Source of the DNA: Oscillospiraceae bacterium
GTDB lineage: Bacteria > Bacillota > Clostridia > Saccharofermentanales > Saccharofermentanaceae
Direction: 5' to 3'
Assembly: GCA_902787975.1 (NCBI GenBank)
Contig: CADAIP010000004.1
Span: 1-64,000 of the forward strand
Length of the DNA: 64,000 nucleotides
Part shown: in pieces, positions 34,823 through 44,112 of the stretch
Layout: every line of letters starts with the position of its first letter
Numbering within the stretch: position 1 is the stretch's first letter
Notes under the pieces: generated by a model
The model's database searches: none
What the model was told of the DNA's origin: nothing
The model's input: only the letters and a program-made list of their open reading frames with translations
Program-made: the position numbers and the translations under genes

Positions 34823-36339
34823 TTATCTTCTGCCCTTGCGCTTCTTTTTGCGGTCGCGCCTTCCTGTGGGCGTAAAGGGTGTATCATCGTAATCTTCCTT
34901 GGGTGCGGAAAGACTTCCCATGCCCTGAGGAAATCCTGTTCCCATACCGGACATTCCTCCCATGCCACCCATATTTCCTAAGCCGCCCATGTTGCCCTTA
35001 AGGCCCATCTTGGCTGCCTGCTTGGCAAAACCCTTAGGCATCTTGAATCCGCCCTTGCCGTTAGAAAACTGCTTCATGAGCTTTGCTGTCTGCTCGTACT
35101 GGGCGATAAGTTTATTTACATCAGATACCTGAACTCCGGCACCTGCTGCGATTCTCTTTCTTCTGCTTGCATTAAGGATAGAAGGTGATCTTCTCTCCTT
35201 CTTTGTCATCGAAGTGATGATGGCCATCTGTCTGTCAACGATCTTATCATCAAGATCTTCCTCGTTGACTTTGCCTGCAGCACCGGGCATCATGCCGACC
35301 AGGTCTTTAAGAGAGCCCATCTTCTTCATCTGCTCAAACTGTGAATAAAGGTCATCAAGGTTAAAGGAACTGCCCATCATGCGTTCCATTGCTTTCCTTG
35401 CTTCTTCCTCATCGATTGTCTGCTGTGCCTTCTCGATAAGGCTTACAACGTCACCCATGCCGAGAATTCTGTCAGCCATACGCTGGGGATAGAACTTCTC
35501 GATGGCGTCAACCTTTTCGCCGGTACAAATGTATTTGATAGGCTTGTTAGTAAGTTTTCTGATCGAAAGCGCAGCACCGCCTCTGGCGTCACCGTCGAGT
35601 TTTGTCATGATGAAGCCGTCCATGCCGATGTTCTGCTCGAAAAGCTGTGCTACGTTAACCGCTTCCTGACCGATCATAGCATCGACTACAAGGAGCTTCT
35701 CTGTGGGATTTACCGCTGCAGCGATATCTCTGAGCTCTTCCATTAGCTCCTCGTCTGCAACAGTACGGCCTGCAGTATCGATGATGAGGTAATTGCAGAG
35801 CATGTATCTTGCTTTGCCTTCACCGTCCTTAGCGATCTTAACCGCATCCTTCTCTTCAGGATCGATATAGCAGTCAACTCCGACTGCATCACTTAATACC
35901 TTGAGCTGCTGGGCAGCTGCCGGTCTGTGAACGTCAACTGATACGACCATCGGCTTCTTGCCGTTCTCTTTCAGGAGTTTTGCGAGCTTGGCAGCTGTTG
36001 TTGTCTTACCTGCACCCTGCAGACCGTAAAGGATGATTATGTTAAATCCTGTATCGGATACCTTAAGCTTATCTTCGCCTTCTTCACCGCCCAAGAGCTC
36101 TGTGAGAGCATCTCTTACGATCTTAACGATCGTGTGAAAGACTCCTGAACTGCAGCGCCTTTGCACTGCTCGGTCATGTCTGCGACAAATTCCTTGACTA
36201 CGCTGTAGTTAACATCCGCCTCCAAAAGAGCCATGCGGATCTCGCGCATCATTTCCTTGATGTCGCTCTCGGATACGCGTGCCTTGCCGCGCATCTTGGA
36301 AGTTATATTCTGAAGCTTTTGTGACAAGCTCTCAAACAC
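34823..36339 (-). pseudogene. ffh: ffh (signal recognition particle protein), frameshifted
   Basis: Ffh binds signal peptides and SRP RNA and delivers ribosomes to FtsY. The N-domain (GTG start at 36339, MFESLSQKLQNITSKMRGKA) reads to ESFT, then the frame is lost at 36131-36132 and meets a stop at 36115. The G and M domains continue in another frame from IVKIVRDAL, with P-loop GLQGAGKTTTAAK, DTAGRT, TKLDGDARGGAAL and a Met/Gly-rich tail. Compared with the usual LTPGQQVIKIV, about ten bases are missing. As Ffh is essential in nearly all bacteria, a sequence error or assembly fault is likely. Confidence 0.88.
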
Positions 36340-36341
36340 TA

Positions 36342-36668
36342 TTACATTTCCTCTATCAATTCTTCAAGCTCTTGGGCAGCCTTGTCGGTATCACCGCTCT
36401 TTAAGTGTGCTAGAGCCGTTTTTGCTTTTGCCTGCTGCATCTCGAAAAGCTGAAGCAGACCTAATTTCTCTTCATACTCTTCAAGCTGCTTTTCCGCCCT
36501 CTTGACCGTGTCATGCACTCCCTGCCTTGAGATACCCTCTGCTTCGGCAATCTCTGCCAAAGTCAGATCATCATTATAGTAGCTCTCACAGGTGCGCCTC
36601 ATCTTGGGCGTAAGAAGATTGCCATAGAAATCAAGCAAAAGGTCTGTTCTTACTGACTTTTCACGCAT
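36342..36668 (-). CDS. ylxM: YlxM-type DNA-binding protein
   Basis: A 108-residue helix-turn-helix protein of the sigma-70 region-4-like type (LTLAEIAEAEGISRQGVHDTVKRAEKQL). ylxM stands directly upstream of ffh in most Firmicutes and is believed to affect SRP expression or function. Two bases separate its stop from the ffh start. Confidence 0.93.
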   Translation of the reverse strand: MREKSVRTDLLLDFYGNLLTPKMRRTCESYYNDDLTLAEIAEAEGISRQGVHDTVKRAEKQLEEYEEKLGLLQLFEMQQAKAKTALAHLKSGDTDKAAQELEELIEEM

Positions 36669-36743
36669 TTAAAGGCAAGCCTCCCCTATTTCAGCCTGCA
36701 CATAATAACAAACGATAAATGGTGTGTCAAGTATTTTTACTTG

Positions 36744-37313
36744 TCAGGATATCTCCGGTTGTTTTTCGCGATCACTTCTGATAACCGAATAACAAACAGA
36801 ATCGCAGATCCCCTGCATATTAAGACCTGACTGGCGCAGAGTCCCTTCGTATTTCATTCCCGCCTTCTGCATTACACGGCCGGACTTCGGGTTGTTTACG
36901 TCATGCGTTGCACAAACTCTGTTCATGTCCGCAACATCGAAAAGATAATCTATTACCGCTTTCAAAGCTTCAGGCATATATCCGTTGCCCCAGTATTCTC
37001 TGGTCATACAATATCCGATGAGAGCTTCTCCTATATCTTCCCTTACCCGAACTACAGAGATATTACCGATTATCTTGCCTGTCTCTTTAAGCTCCATTAC
37101 CCAGTTGAAATAGTCGCCCTTCTCATATTCAGGGATCCAGGCATTCAAAAGAGACTTTGTCACTTCTACGCTTCCGTGCGGAGGCCATGTCAGATATTTG
37201 GAAACCTCAGGATCATTGCACCAGCCGTTGAACATATCATCGGCATCTTCGATCACAAATCTTCTGAGTATCAAACGTTCCGTCTCTATCTTCCTTGTAC
37301 CTGTTTTATTCAT
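36744..37313 (-). CDS. GNAT acetyltransferase (RimJ/RimL-like)
   Basis: A 189-residue N-acetyltransferase. ETERLILRRF is the start of the RimJ/RimL-type domain, and IGYCMTREYWGNGYMPEAL holds the acetyl-CoA-binding loop. The ATG at 37313 (after AGGA) is preferred to one eight codons upstream. Substrate unknown; members acetylate ribosomal proteins, antibiotics or small amines. Confidence 0.85.
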   Translation of the reverse strand: MNKTGTRKIETERLILRRFVIEDADDMFNGWCNDPEVSKYLTWPPHGSVEVTKSLLNAWIPEYEKGDYFNWVMELKETGKIIGNISVVRVREDIGEALIGYCMTREYWGNGYMPEALKAVIDYLFDVADMNRVCATHDVNNPKSGRVMQKAGMKYEGTLRQSGLNMQGICDSVCYSVIRSDREKQPEIS

Positions 37314-37418
37314 CGCTATTCCTGCTCCCCACAACAAGTTTATTGATAAATCTATTATATGCTATACTCAAAGCGAAATTAGAAAAATTATTTGATTTTT
37401 CGATAAGGGAGATTATTT

Positions 37419-38012
37419 ATGAAAAAATTACTGGCTATTATTATGTCCGCTGCTATTCTGCTTATGGCAGGCTGCAGTTCAGCTCATGAACCCATAACCA
37501 CAATACCTGTAAACAGCGAGACAACAGTCGGAGACATTGCCGGAACGATCGAGGGTGACAGATATATAAGCCATGCAGGCGGCGTAGGCTTTAAGCTAAC
37601 CGGAGATTATACTGTCGAATGGCCCGATGCCGATAAAAGAAATATCGTAATGAGCGACTACACCGGAGTAGACATATCAGGTCCCTGGTTTGTGTGGGGT
37701 AACACCGCATCCTTGAAGATCGATTATGTACTTGATGAACATTTGAAAGAAGACGCAACGAAAGAACACACTCTCGAAGAATGGAACAAAAGCATGAAAT
37801 ATCCTGCTAAAAGTATAGAATACATCGAAGACTACAAGATAGACGGCAAATCCTGTTTCGCGCTTAAGATGGTATTAGATAAAAACGGCTATGATGTCTC
37901 ATCGCTTCAGATCTATTTTTTCCAGGACAATGGATTGCTAGTTCTGTTCACGATCACAGCCGGGAGTTTCAAGGAAATAGATAAGGTCGTTAAGAATCTT
38001 CAAATAGCTTGA
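37419..38012 (+). CDS. Lipoprotein, function unknown
   Basis: A 197-residue exported lipoprotein. Signal residues 4-18 end in LMAG with lipidated Cys19. The rest (HAGGVGFKLTGDYTVEWPD ... VVKNLQIA) resembles small secreted proteins with a PsbP/DUF-like fold, but I cannot assign a family. AGGGAG lies eleven bases before the ATG. It is one of few plus-strand genes, and its stop runs straight into a flavodoxin remnant. Confidence 0.75.
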   Translation: MKKLLAIIMSAAILLMAGCSSAHEPITTIPVNSETTVGDIAGTIEGDRYISHAGGVGFKLTGDYTVEWPDADKRNIVMSDYTGVDISGPWFVWGNTASLKIDYVLDEHLKEDATKEHTLEEWNKSMKYPAKSIEYIEDYKIDGKSCFALKMVLDKNGYDVSSLQIYFFQDNGLLVLFTITAGSFKEIDKVVKNLQIA

Positions 38013-38214
38013 TCAGCATTTTATTTTCGCTGAGCAATATGATTTCTCCGGAAAGACGATAATTCCTTTTGCAACTTCAGGTTCAAGCGGGATCGGCTCA
38101 TCAGGTGAGAATATCGCGAGCCTTGCAAAAGGCGCGAAAGTCATGACCGGTGAACGGTTCAAGGCAAATGCCACCGTTGATGACCTCAGGGAATGGGCTT
38201 CCAAGTTGCTATAA
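38013..38214 (+). pseudogene. Flavodoxin remnant (C-terminal part)
   Basis: The plus strand encodes, without start codon, about 65 residues reading FAEQYDFSGKTIIPFATSG ... SSGIGSSGENIA ... LREWASKLL followed by TAA at 38212-38214. This is the C-terminal end of a class IV flavodoxin. The N-terminal FMN-binding half is missing and the fragment abuts the lipoprotein stop codon, so a deletion or replacement has removed it. Confidence 0.8.
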
Positions 38215-38231
38215 GGCTTTATTGAGTTTAG

Positions 38232-38343
38232 AAAATCACAGTAAAAGTCACAGTAGACTCTGACGGCTACTGTGATTTTTTCGAGCCATAATAAAACAAT
38301 CATAGCAAAAATCACAGTACACTATGACGTTTACTGTGATTCT
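38232..38343. repeat. Two related hairpins in tandem
   Basis: AATCACAGTA and TACTGTGATT bracket 38234-38276 and again 38310-38342, giving two inverted repeats of similar sequence. A third partial copy, GTCACAGTAG, lies inside the first. The first hairpin is followed by a T-run and may serve as a plus-strand terminator. The gap otherwise holds no gene. Confidence 0.65.
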
Positions 38344-38394
38344 CTGCAACATCAGGTCAAAGACCATATGTCCGGGAAATAAAATGGAGACGGG

Positions 38395-38955
38395 TCACTC
38401 CCTGACCCACCAGTAGCAATAAGCCTGAGTTCTTGCAGCGAAATTTGTCTGCTTAAGAAGTTCTCTTACCTCTTCCCTGGTATACCAGCGGGCTTCGATC
38501 TCTTCCTCATCAGATGTACTCGGAGCAAACTCACCTTCTGCCTTGCCGATCATGCAGCAACTTCTCTCATTGGTAAGACCAACGCCGGAAAAACTCATCG
38601 GAAGGACTTCATCAATAGAAGTGAGCTTCAGGCCGGTCTCTTCCCACAGTTCTCTGGCAGCCGCTTCTTCAGGAGTCTCTCCTTCATCTATAAGGCCTGC
38701 CGGGAAATTGATCGCAAATCCTCCGACAGCCATTCTGAATTCCTTGTTGAGCAGGAGTTTGTTGCCGTCAGGGCTGGTGATAATGAGCACCACCGCATCA
38801 CACTTCTCACGCTGAAGATCTTCGAGACTCGTAATGTTGTGATCTCTCGAACTCATCTCATAGATCTTGGTATTGCCGAGATTTGTCTCGTATTCAGCGT
38901 TATATGCCGCAATAAAACGTCCTTCGTGGACCTTCTTTATTCCTTTAAACTTCAT
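38395..38955 (-). CDS. Nudix hydrolase (ADP-ribose pyrophosphatase-like)
   Basis: A 186-residue hydrolase of nucleoside diphosphates linked to another group. The Nudix box is intact: G-LIDEGETPEEAAA-REL-WEE-TGL (about residues 92-114). Layout and NFPAGLIDEGE resemble ADP-ribose pyrophosphatases. The ATG overlaps the flavin reductase stop by four bases. Confidence 0.88.
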   Translation of the reverse strand: MKFKGIKKVHEGRFIAAYNAEYETNLGNTKIYEMSSRDHNITSLEDLQREKCDAVVLIITSPDGNKLLLNKEFRMAVGGFAINFPAGLIDEGETPEEAAARELWEETGLKLTSIDEVLPMSFSGVGLTNERSCCMIGKAEGEFAPSTSDEEEIEARWYTREEVRELLKQTNFAARTQAYCYWWVRE

Positions 38956-39578
38956 TTCTTATCTTTTCCCATTCTTTTCTTGATGATGTTTTCCGGTGCT
39001 ACGGAGTAGCCGAAGAAACCGAGCTTCTCGCCAAGGAGATAGTATTCTCCGTGATTATATGCCACCAGTCTCGCGTTCTCGAGACAGAGTTTGCCGTTCT
39101 CATCGAGCAGATATGAATCAGCAGTAACTCCGACTATCTCAGCTATGAACAGATCATGTGAACCTAATTCCTGAACGCTCTTTACTTTGCACGAGATCGA
39201 TACGGGAGCTTCCTTGATCGCATATGCATACTCAAGGCCCTTTGCCTTAATAGGTGTAAGAGAACAGGACTTGAACTTGTCTTCCTTCTCCCCTCCTCTT
39301 ACGCCGCAGTAATCGCAGGCCTTGCAAAGTGACTTGGATACAAGGTTTACAACAAACTCACCCGTCTCGGTAATGAGCTTATGTGAATGTCTTGATTTGC
39401 GGACACTGATGGAGAGCATCGGCGGCTCCGAATTGATAGTTCCTGCCCATGCAACCGTCATGATGTTCGGACGTTCTGATTCAGATTCAGGATCCTTGCC
39501 TGCTGATGAGACCATAACTACCGGAACGGGGTTAAGTATAGTAGAAACCCCGACTTCAATCTTATCGTGTTTTGCCAT
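38952..39578 (-). CDS. Flavin reductase family protein
   Basis: A 208-residue FMN-binding split-barrel protein of the flavin reductase-like type (NIMTVAWAGTINSEPPMLSISVRKSRHSHKLI). Four cysteines (Cys83, 86, 89 region: CKACDYCG) could bind a metal or form disulfides. It starts shortly after the GNAT-MGMT gene; that gene's final codons supply its ribosome site AAGGAGG. Confidence 0.85.
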   Translation of the reverse strand: MAKHDKIEVGVSTILNPVPVVMVSSAGKDPESESERPNIMTVAWAGTINSEPPMLSISVRKSRHSHKLITETGEFVVNLVSKSLCKACDYCGVRGGEKEDKFKSCSLTPIKAKGLEYAYAIKEAPVSISCKVKSVQELGSHDLFIAEIVGVTADSYLLDENGKLCLENARLVAYNHGEYYLLGEKLGFFGYSVAPENIIKKRMGKDKK

Positions 39579-39581
39579 TGA

Positions 39582-40664
39582 TTATCCCTCCTTGGATATC
39601 AGCGGTGTTACCGCCGTAAAACTCTCATGTAACAGCAGATAGTCCTTGATGTCGATACCTGCCGCATAACCTACGATGCTGCCGTCCTTACCGATAACCC
39701 TGTGGCACGGAACGATTACCGCTACCGGATTATCAGAGCACGCAGCACCGACAGCTCTTGTGATTTTTCGAGCTTCGGGAAGACTGCCGTCAGTCAGCAT
39801 AAGTGCAATGTCCTCATAACTTGCAGTACCGCCATAAGGGATCGAATTAAGCGCATTCCATACTTTCTTCTGGAAAGGCGTACCGGTGTTGAACCTGACG
39901 CTTATATCAAAACCCGCTCTCATGCTGTCGAAATATTCCCTGAGTTCAACATAAGCTTTGGCAAGTTCATCCGGAAGGTATTTGAGCTGGTCTTCATCAA
40001 GATTATAGATGCCATCATCGTTTCTCATAAGACCGCCGTTATCGTCAAGAAGCCCCAAAGAACCTGCAATGTTGTGAATAAACGGATCTTCGACTATCTG
40101 GCCGTAATGGAAAAGCTTTACTGAATCAACATAGTTGCTGCCGCCTGATACGATCGCAACGCCTCTCTCGAACGGAACGAAGCAGACATTGTATTTCGGA
40201 TATTCATAAGAAAGCATTGCATAAAGGCCGGCATCTTCAAATCCGTTCTTAAGCCTTACTTCATCCCTTAAAACTGCTTCCTGCATGAAGCCTGCACCTG
40301 TAAGGATTCGCTCAAGGCCTTCGTTGCCGTGGTTACAGATAACGGTAACCTTGTGATAGAACTGGTCAAGAAAGCAGTATCTTAATACCTCGTCTACCAC
40401 GCCGCTCTGCGTATCGGCATTTGCATCGCTTGTGAATACGAATTCGATGTGTGCGCGGCAGTTTTTCCGGTCAGGCCTGAAAAGCTTAATAAGCGCATAG
40501 ATCACTCCGCCCTTTACTGCAAGCAGCGCTTCTCCCTGGCTTCCGGTACCAAGAGCCCTGATATCATCTTCAATGAGCTTGATGGTCCCCACCATGAGGC
40601 CGCGCTTGCGAAGCTCGGAACTGTCCTGAATATGAAGTTTGCGAAGATCAATTAAATCAGCCAT
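39582..40664 (-). CDS. GNAT-MGMT fusion (alkylation repair)
   Basis: A 360-residue protein starting MADLIDLRKL at 40664, chosen because GGAG lies upstream and the frame overlaps the previous stop by eight bases. Residues about 20-155 resemble a GNAT acetyltransferase (VTVICNHGNEGLERILTGAGF). Residues about 255-347 are an O6-methylguanine-DNA methyltransferase domain: the acceptor is Cys320 in VIVPCHRVIG, and the helix-turn-helix is WNALNSIPYGGTASYEDIA. The repair domain transfers methyl or ethyl groups from DNA to itself once. The role of the fused acetyltransferase-like part is unknown. Confidence 0.85.
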   Translation of the reverse strand: MADLIDLRKLHIQDSSELRKRGLMVGTIKLIEDDIRALGTGSQGEALLAVKGGVIYALIKLFRPDRKNCRAHIEFVFTSDANADTQSGVVDEVLRYCFLDQFYHKVTVICNHGNEGLERILTGAGFMQEAVLRDEVRLKNGFEDAGLYAMLSYEYPKYNVCFVPFERGVAIVSGGSNYVDSVKLFHYGQIVEDPFIHNIAGSLGLLDDNGGLMRNDDGIYNLDEDQLKYLPDELAKAYVELREYFDSMRAGFDISVRFNTGTPFQKKVWNALNSIPYGGTASYEDIALMLTDGSLPEARKITRAVGAACSDNPVAVIVPCHRVIGKDGSIVGYAAGIDIKDYLLLHESFTAVTPLISKEG

Positions 40665-42036
40665 AACATTTCTCCGGATCGAAATCGTCATCCTGCTCCA
40701 CAAATACTGCCGTATATTCATTCGTTTTTGTAAAAAGCTTGCTGTCATATGAATCAGGACAATAGACTGCATTATCCATTGTCTGTCTGAAATCAGATGC
40801 CATGTGACCGAAAAATTCATCCTCGGAGATCATGTTCCAGATCGCGTCATTTCTTGTAAGAGGCATAAGACCTGTCATATCTTCAAGCCTGTATATAAGA
40901 AGCTGCGCATCAGGATCATAAGAAATAAAAGCCGCAAACTCGGAAGCAAAATCGCTGTTCTCCGAATCCTTGGATACACACAAAGAATATGTAGTTACAT
41001 AAGGAACACCGACGTTCGTAGCGTCATTGCAAGGAAGATGCAAAAGATAAAGGCTTCCCGGATAATACTCGGACCATGCCCTTATGTTTGCAGATGAATC
41101 CACCCACAATGCAGCCTTTCTCGAATAAACGGGATCTGCACCGTCCATCTGGTCAAAGGCAAGTTCTGACGAATAGAAATCCTTTACATAAGATGAAGCA
41201 TCGTAAACGATCTGTGTAGCTGAATCGTGATCCTTAACATACTCGTCGTAAACCATATAAGATGTGGGATTATCGTTATTGAACGCGGAACCGAGATAAG
41301 GAATGAGCTCATATGCGGATGCAAATGCAGCGCATGAATACTCGTCATCAATCTCTTCCAAGTACTCTCTGAAATCTTCAGTGGTGTTCTTTATCTGGAG
41401 CTTTCCTGATTCAGACGGAATGTATTCAGAGTTACCCATGATGATCCTTGCTGAACAGAAATGCGGCAGCGCATAAAAGATACCGCCATCCGAATCAGCA
41501 GTCAGTGCACCGGTATAAATGTGCTGGCTGTTAAGATAAGCATTATCGGAAAGATATTCATTCAGGGGAGCAGCATATCCTGCATTCCAGACAGCATTGC
41601 TGTCCTGGGCCAGATACAGGTCAGGCATATCACTCTTGCTCCAGTCCTTAACGACATCAAGTGTGGCACCCGTACTTCCGCATCCGATGTTGGTAACAAC
41701 GTAATTGGTCGCAACGGAAGACAGGAAAGCCGTATCAATCGTGGAACCGTCATCCGTACTGTCCCAAAGGCCGTTGTTCTTGCAATAGAGCATTGCTGCA
41801 AGGCACTGGATGGTAAGGTCAGAATAAGGAAGCGCTACTTTGAGTTCCCTGATATCGCCGCCGGATAACTGATCGTCGGTATTTTCCGTTGATTCCTCGG
41901 GTTCTGTCTCAACGCTCGGCGCCTCGATCGAAGGGAACATGTCATCGCCCTTTTTACAGCCCGTAAACAGTGCGCCTGCCATAGACACACAAAGCAAAAG
42001 ACTGGTGATTTTCCTGCCGAGACTAAAGGCCTTCAT
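40657..42036 (-). CDS. ABC-type solute-binding lipoprotein
   Basis: A 459-residue extracellular solute-binding protein of family 1. Residues 8-26 are a signal peptide with lipobox LFTGC (Cys27). The body has the usual two-lobe pattern with many aromatic residues. No permease or ATPase gene adjoins it, so it is an orphan receptor or uses shared membrane parts. The coupling with the GNAT-MGMT gene downstream is odd for a nutrient receptor. Confidence 0.8.
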   Translation of the reverse strand: MKAFSLGRKITSLLLCVSMAGALFTGCKKGDDMFPSIEAPSVETEPEESTENTDDQLSGGDIRELKVALPYSDLTIQCLAAMLYCKNNGLWDSTDDGSTIDTAFLSSVATNYVVTNIGCGSTGATLDVVKDWSKSDMPDLYLAQDSNAVWNAGYAAPLNEYLSDNAYLNSQHIYTGALTADSDGGIFYALPHFCSARIIMGNSEYIPSESGKLQIKNTTEDFREYLEEIDDEYSCAAFASAYELIPYLGSAFNNDNPTSYMVYDEYVKDHDSATQIVYDASSYVKDFYSSELAFDQMDGADPVYSRKAALWVDSSANIRAWSEYYPGSLYLLHLPCNDATNVGVPYVTTYSLCVSKDSENSDFASEFAAFISYDPDAQLLIYRLEDMTGLMPLTRNDAIWNMISEDEFFGHMASDFRQTMDNAVYCPDSYDSKLFTKTNEYTAVFVEQDDDFDPEKCYG

Positions 42037-42106
42037 TAAGAATTACCTCCGATAAAGCAATTATATCATTCTTATCCGTAATCCTTGACTATACAATGCG
42101 CATTAC

Positions 42107-42135
42107 TTGACACTTATCATTCAAATGGGTATATT
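42107..42135 (+). promoter_or_regulatory. Promoter of tRNA-Thr
   Basis: TTGACA (42107-42112), a 17-bp spacer and TATATT (42130-42135) end ten bases before the tRNA. Confidence 0.85.
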
Positions 42136-42145
42136 TTTATGGCAC

Positions 42146-42220
42146 GCCAAAGTGGCTCAGGGGTAGAGCAATTCACTCGTAATGAATAGGTCGCGGGTTC
42201 GATTCCCGCCTTTGGCTCCA
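42146..42220 (+). tRNA. tRNA-Thr (CGT)
   Basis: The 75-nt cloverleaf has acceptor GCCAAAG/CTTTGGC, anticodon CGT, T arm GCGGG/CCCGC and encoded CCA. Confidence 0.93.
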
Positions 42221-42232
42221 TAATAAAGGAAC

Positions 42233-42266
42233 GGGCTGTCTCAATTAAATGAGGCAGCCCTTTTTA
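42233..42266 (+). terminator. Terminator of tRNA-Thr
   Basis: An 11-bp stem (GGGCTGTCTCA with TGAGGCAGCCC, one wobble) is followed by five T. Confidence 0.85.
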
Positions 42267-42311
42267 TATAGTTCCCAGATGGGTTCATCGAAAATAAGAT
42301 ATAGCCTCCTG

Positions 42312-44060
42312 CTATCGCTCTCCCCTCTCTATCCAATCCAGCGCGTATTCGAGCTCATAATCAAGTCCCTGCACATACATCTTGTTAACGGCATCCATAT
42401 CAAAGGGGATCTTCTCATCAAGAGTAATACCGCTGATGCGGTCCGGACCGGGATCGATATAGATATTGCGGTCTTCATCAAGTGTCGCCATTATCGAATA
42501 ACGCAATCTTATACTGCCGCCACTCAAAAGGCATGTCTGGGCTACTCCCTGGGCACATCCCCAGGACGTTGTAATTCCCATAACAGTTACGTTCGGGCAG
42601 GTGGAAAGATTATATGTGAGGATATCGCCGGCACTTGCAGTTCCTGCATTGACCAGGACGACTACGGGAATATCGGAATACCTTCCGTCTGCAGGAACGG
42701 TCCATTTCCAGTATTTGGTCTCTACAAGCTTGCCGCCGCTTATAAAACCGCTGTATGTCCTGATCTCCTCAGTGGTAAACAAGGATGCGACTGCTGCGGA
42801 GATCACGTCGAGGCCGCCGTCGTTGTCTCTCAGATCGATAATGAGCCTGTCCATTCCTTGGGTTCTCATCTGATCGATCCTTGATATAAGAAGATCTTTG
42901 ACGGCAGGATAGTCATCAGTCAGAGCCGCGATAATGTCACCTGAGGTGTCATATTCTTCCTCAGGGATGCAAAGATAACCGCAGCGGCTATCTAGCATCT
43001 CACAATATGCAAACTCGTCACATCTTTTGCCGGTAACGGGTTTCATGGCTGCCATAAAACGGTTATAGTAACTGCCGTTACTTTCAAGCGTGACTTCGGT
43101 CTCTTTTCCGTCATCGCCGATAAATCTGACATTTACCGTATCGCCTCCACATCCTGCAAGGAATATGGGTCTCATAAAGTCTTCGTTTTCCGAGGTTGGA
43201 AAAGAAGGCGTAGGCCAGCCGGTCGTAACGCAGCTTACGTTTCTTAAGGCTTCTTCTATATCCGTCCCGTCCCAGCCTGTTATCACTGTACCGTCATGTA
43301 TACCAAGAGCATATGCATCAGAATCACCAGCCGTCAGGATCGCTACTGTAACCCCGCTGTCCGTGCCGATCATGGAAAAGCCGTAATCGTTTCCATACAT
43401 GTTGTCATTGACCCGGCTCCTGAGATCATCATCCAGGAAATAAGCGCTAAGATGACCGTCATGGAATTCATAACACAGATTCATAACAGCCTCCGCATAA
43501 GCCTCTTCGTCACCGTTCAGGTCTGCCTCAGCTGCCATGGGAATATATTTCGCGCGTAGAGCATCATAGTCGATCTGCTTATGTTCCGAGAGGATATAAT
43601 GCCCCTCTATCTCATCAATGACGGCAGCCATTGACTGCTCATAATTCATGTGCGAATAGTTTGTAAAACGGGCATAATGGCTGATACCCATGATATATAT
43701 AACGCTTAAGGAAAACGTGATGAAGTTCAGCGCTCCCGTGATCACAAGGTGTCTGACCTTCTTTTCCTTACGGGCAATGATCAGTCCTGCCAACGCGTAG
43801 ATAAATGCGGCGATCAGGAACCATCCGTATCTGGAAAACCCCAGCATGAAATAGCCTTTTGTATAGTTCAGCAAATAAAACACCGCGAAATGCAGAAGAG
43901 GAATAAATCCCAGGATCCTGTATACATCCGGATTTTTAGGTTTTACAAAAGCAACTGCTGCTATGAAGACAAGCAGCCAGGCTCCTGTGAATATCATGAT
44001 GTATGCCGTCGGAAAATCGATGATCCTGAAGCACTCACATATCTTAAGTATCAACTCCAT
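42312..44060 (-). CDS. Membrane-anchored S41 (tail-specific) protease
   Basis: A 582-residue protein. The first 150 or so residues contain about five membrane helices. The remainder is an outside domain with a PDZ-like part (AILTAGDSDAYALGIHDGTVITGW) and an S41 protease core. LIIDLRDNDGGLDVISA and the catalytic Ser476 in NAGTASAGDI are visible. S41 proteases with a multi-pass N-terminus occur beside ABC transporters in Clostridia. It lies 52 bp downstream of an ABC exporter and may process its peptide substrate, which is inferred. Confidence 0.85.
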   Translation of the reverse strand: MELILKICECFRIIDFPTAYIMIFTGAWLLVFIAAVAFVKPKNPDVYRILGFIPLLHFAVFYLLNYTKGYFMLGFSRYGWFLIAAFIYALAGLIIARKEKKVRHLVITGALNFITFSLSVIYIMGISHYARFTNYSHMNYEQSMAAVIDEIEGHYILSEHKQIDYDALRAKYIPMAAEADLNGDEEAYAEAVMNLCYEFHDGHLSAYFLDDDLRSRVNDNMYGNDYGFSMIGTDSGVTVAILTAGDSDAYALGIHDGTVITGWDGTDIEEALRNVSCVTTGWPTPSFPTSENEDFMRPIFLAGCGGDTVNVRFIGDDGKETEVTLESNGSYYNRFMAAMKPVTGKRCDEFAYCEMLDSRCGYLCIPEEEYDTSGDIIAALTDDYPAVKDLLISRIDQMRTQGMDRLIIDLRDNDGGLDVISAAVASLFTTEEIRTYSGFISGGKLVETKYWKWTVPADGRYSDIPVVVLVNAGTASAGDILTYNLSTCPNVTVMGITTSWGCAQGVAQTCLLSGGSIRLRYSIMATLDEDRNIYIDPGPDRISGITLDEKIPFDMDAVNKMYVQGLDYELEYALDWIERGER

Positions 44061-44112
44061 AATGATCTGAAAACCTCTTTATCAGTCAAATCCCAGTTCA
44101 AAACCGGTTATC

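Noticed and set aside
40664..40820. N-terminal extension of the GNAT-MGMT frame
   Set aside because: It lies inside the upstream lipoprotein gene in another frame; the start at 40664 has a ribosome site.
42233..42266. Shared GGGCTGTCTCA stems in terminators at 29383, 33641, 42233 and 49914 as a mobile repeat
   Set aside because: Only the stem is similar, and such stems are common in Firmicutes terminators; no flanking homology.
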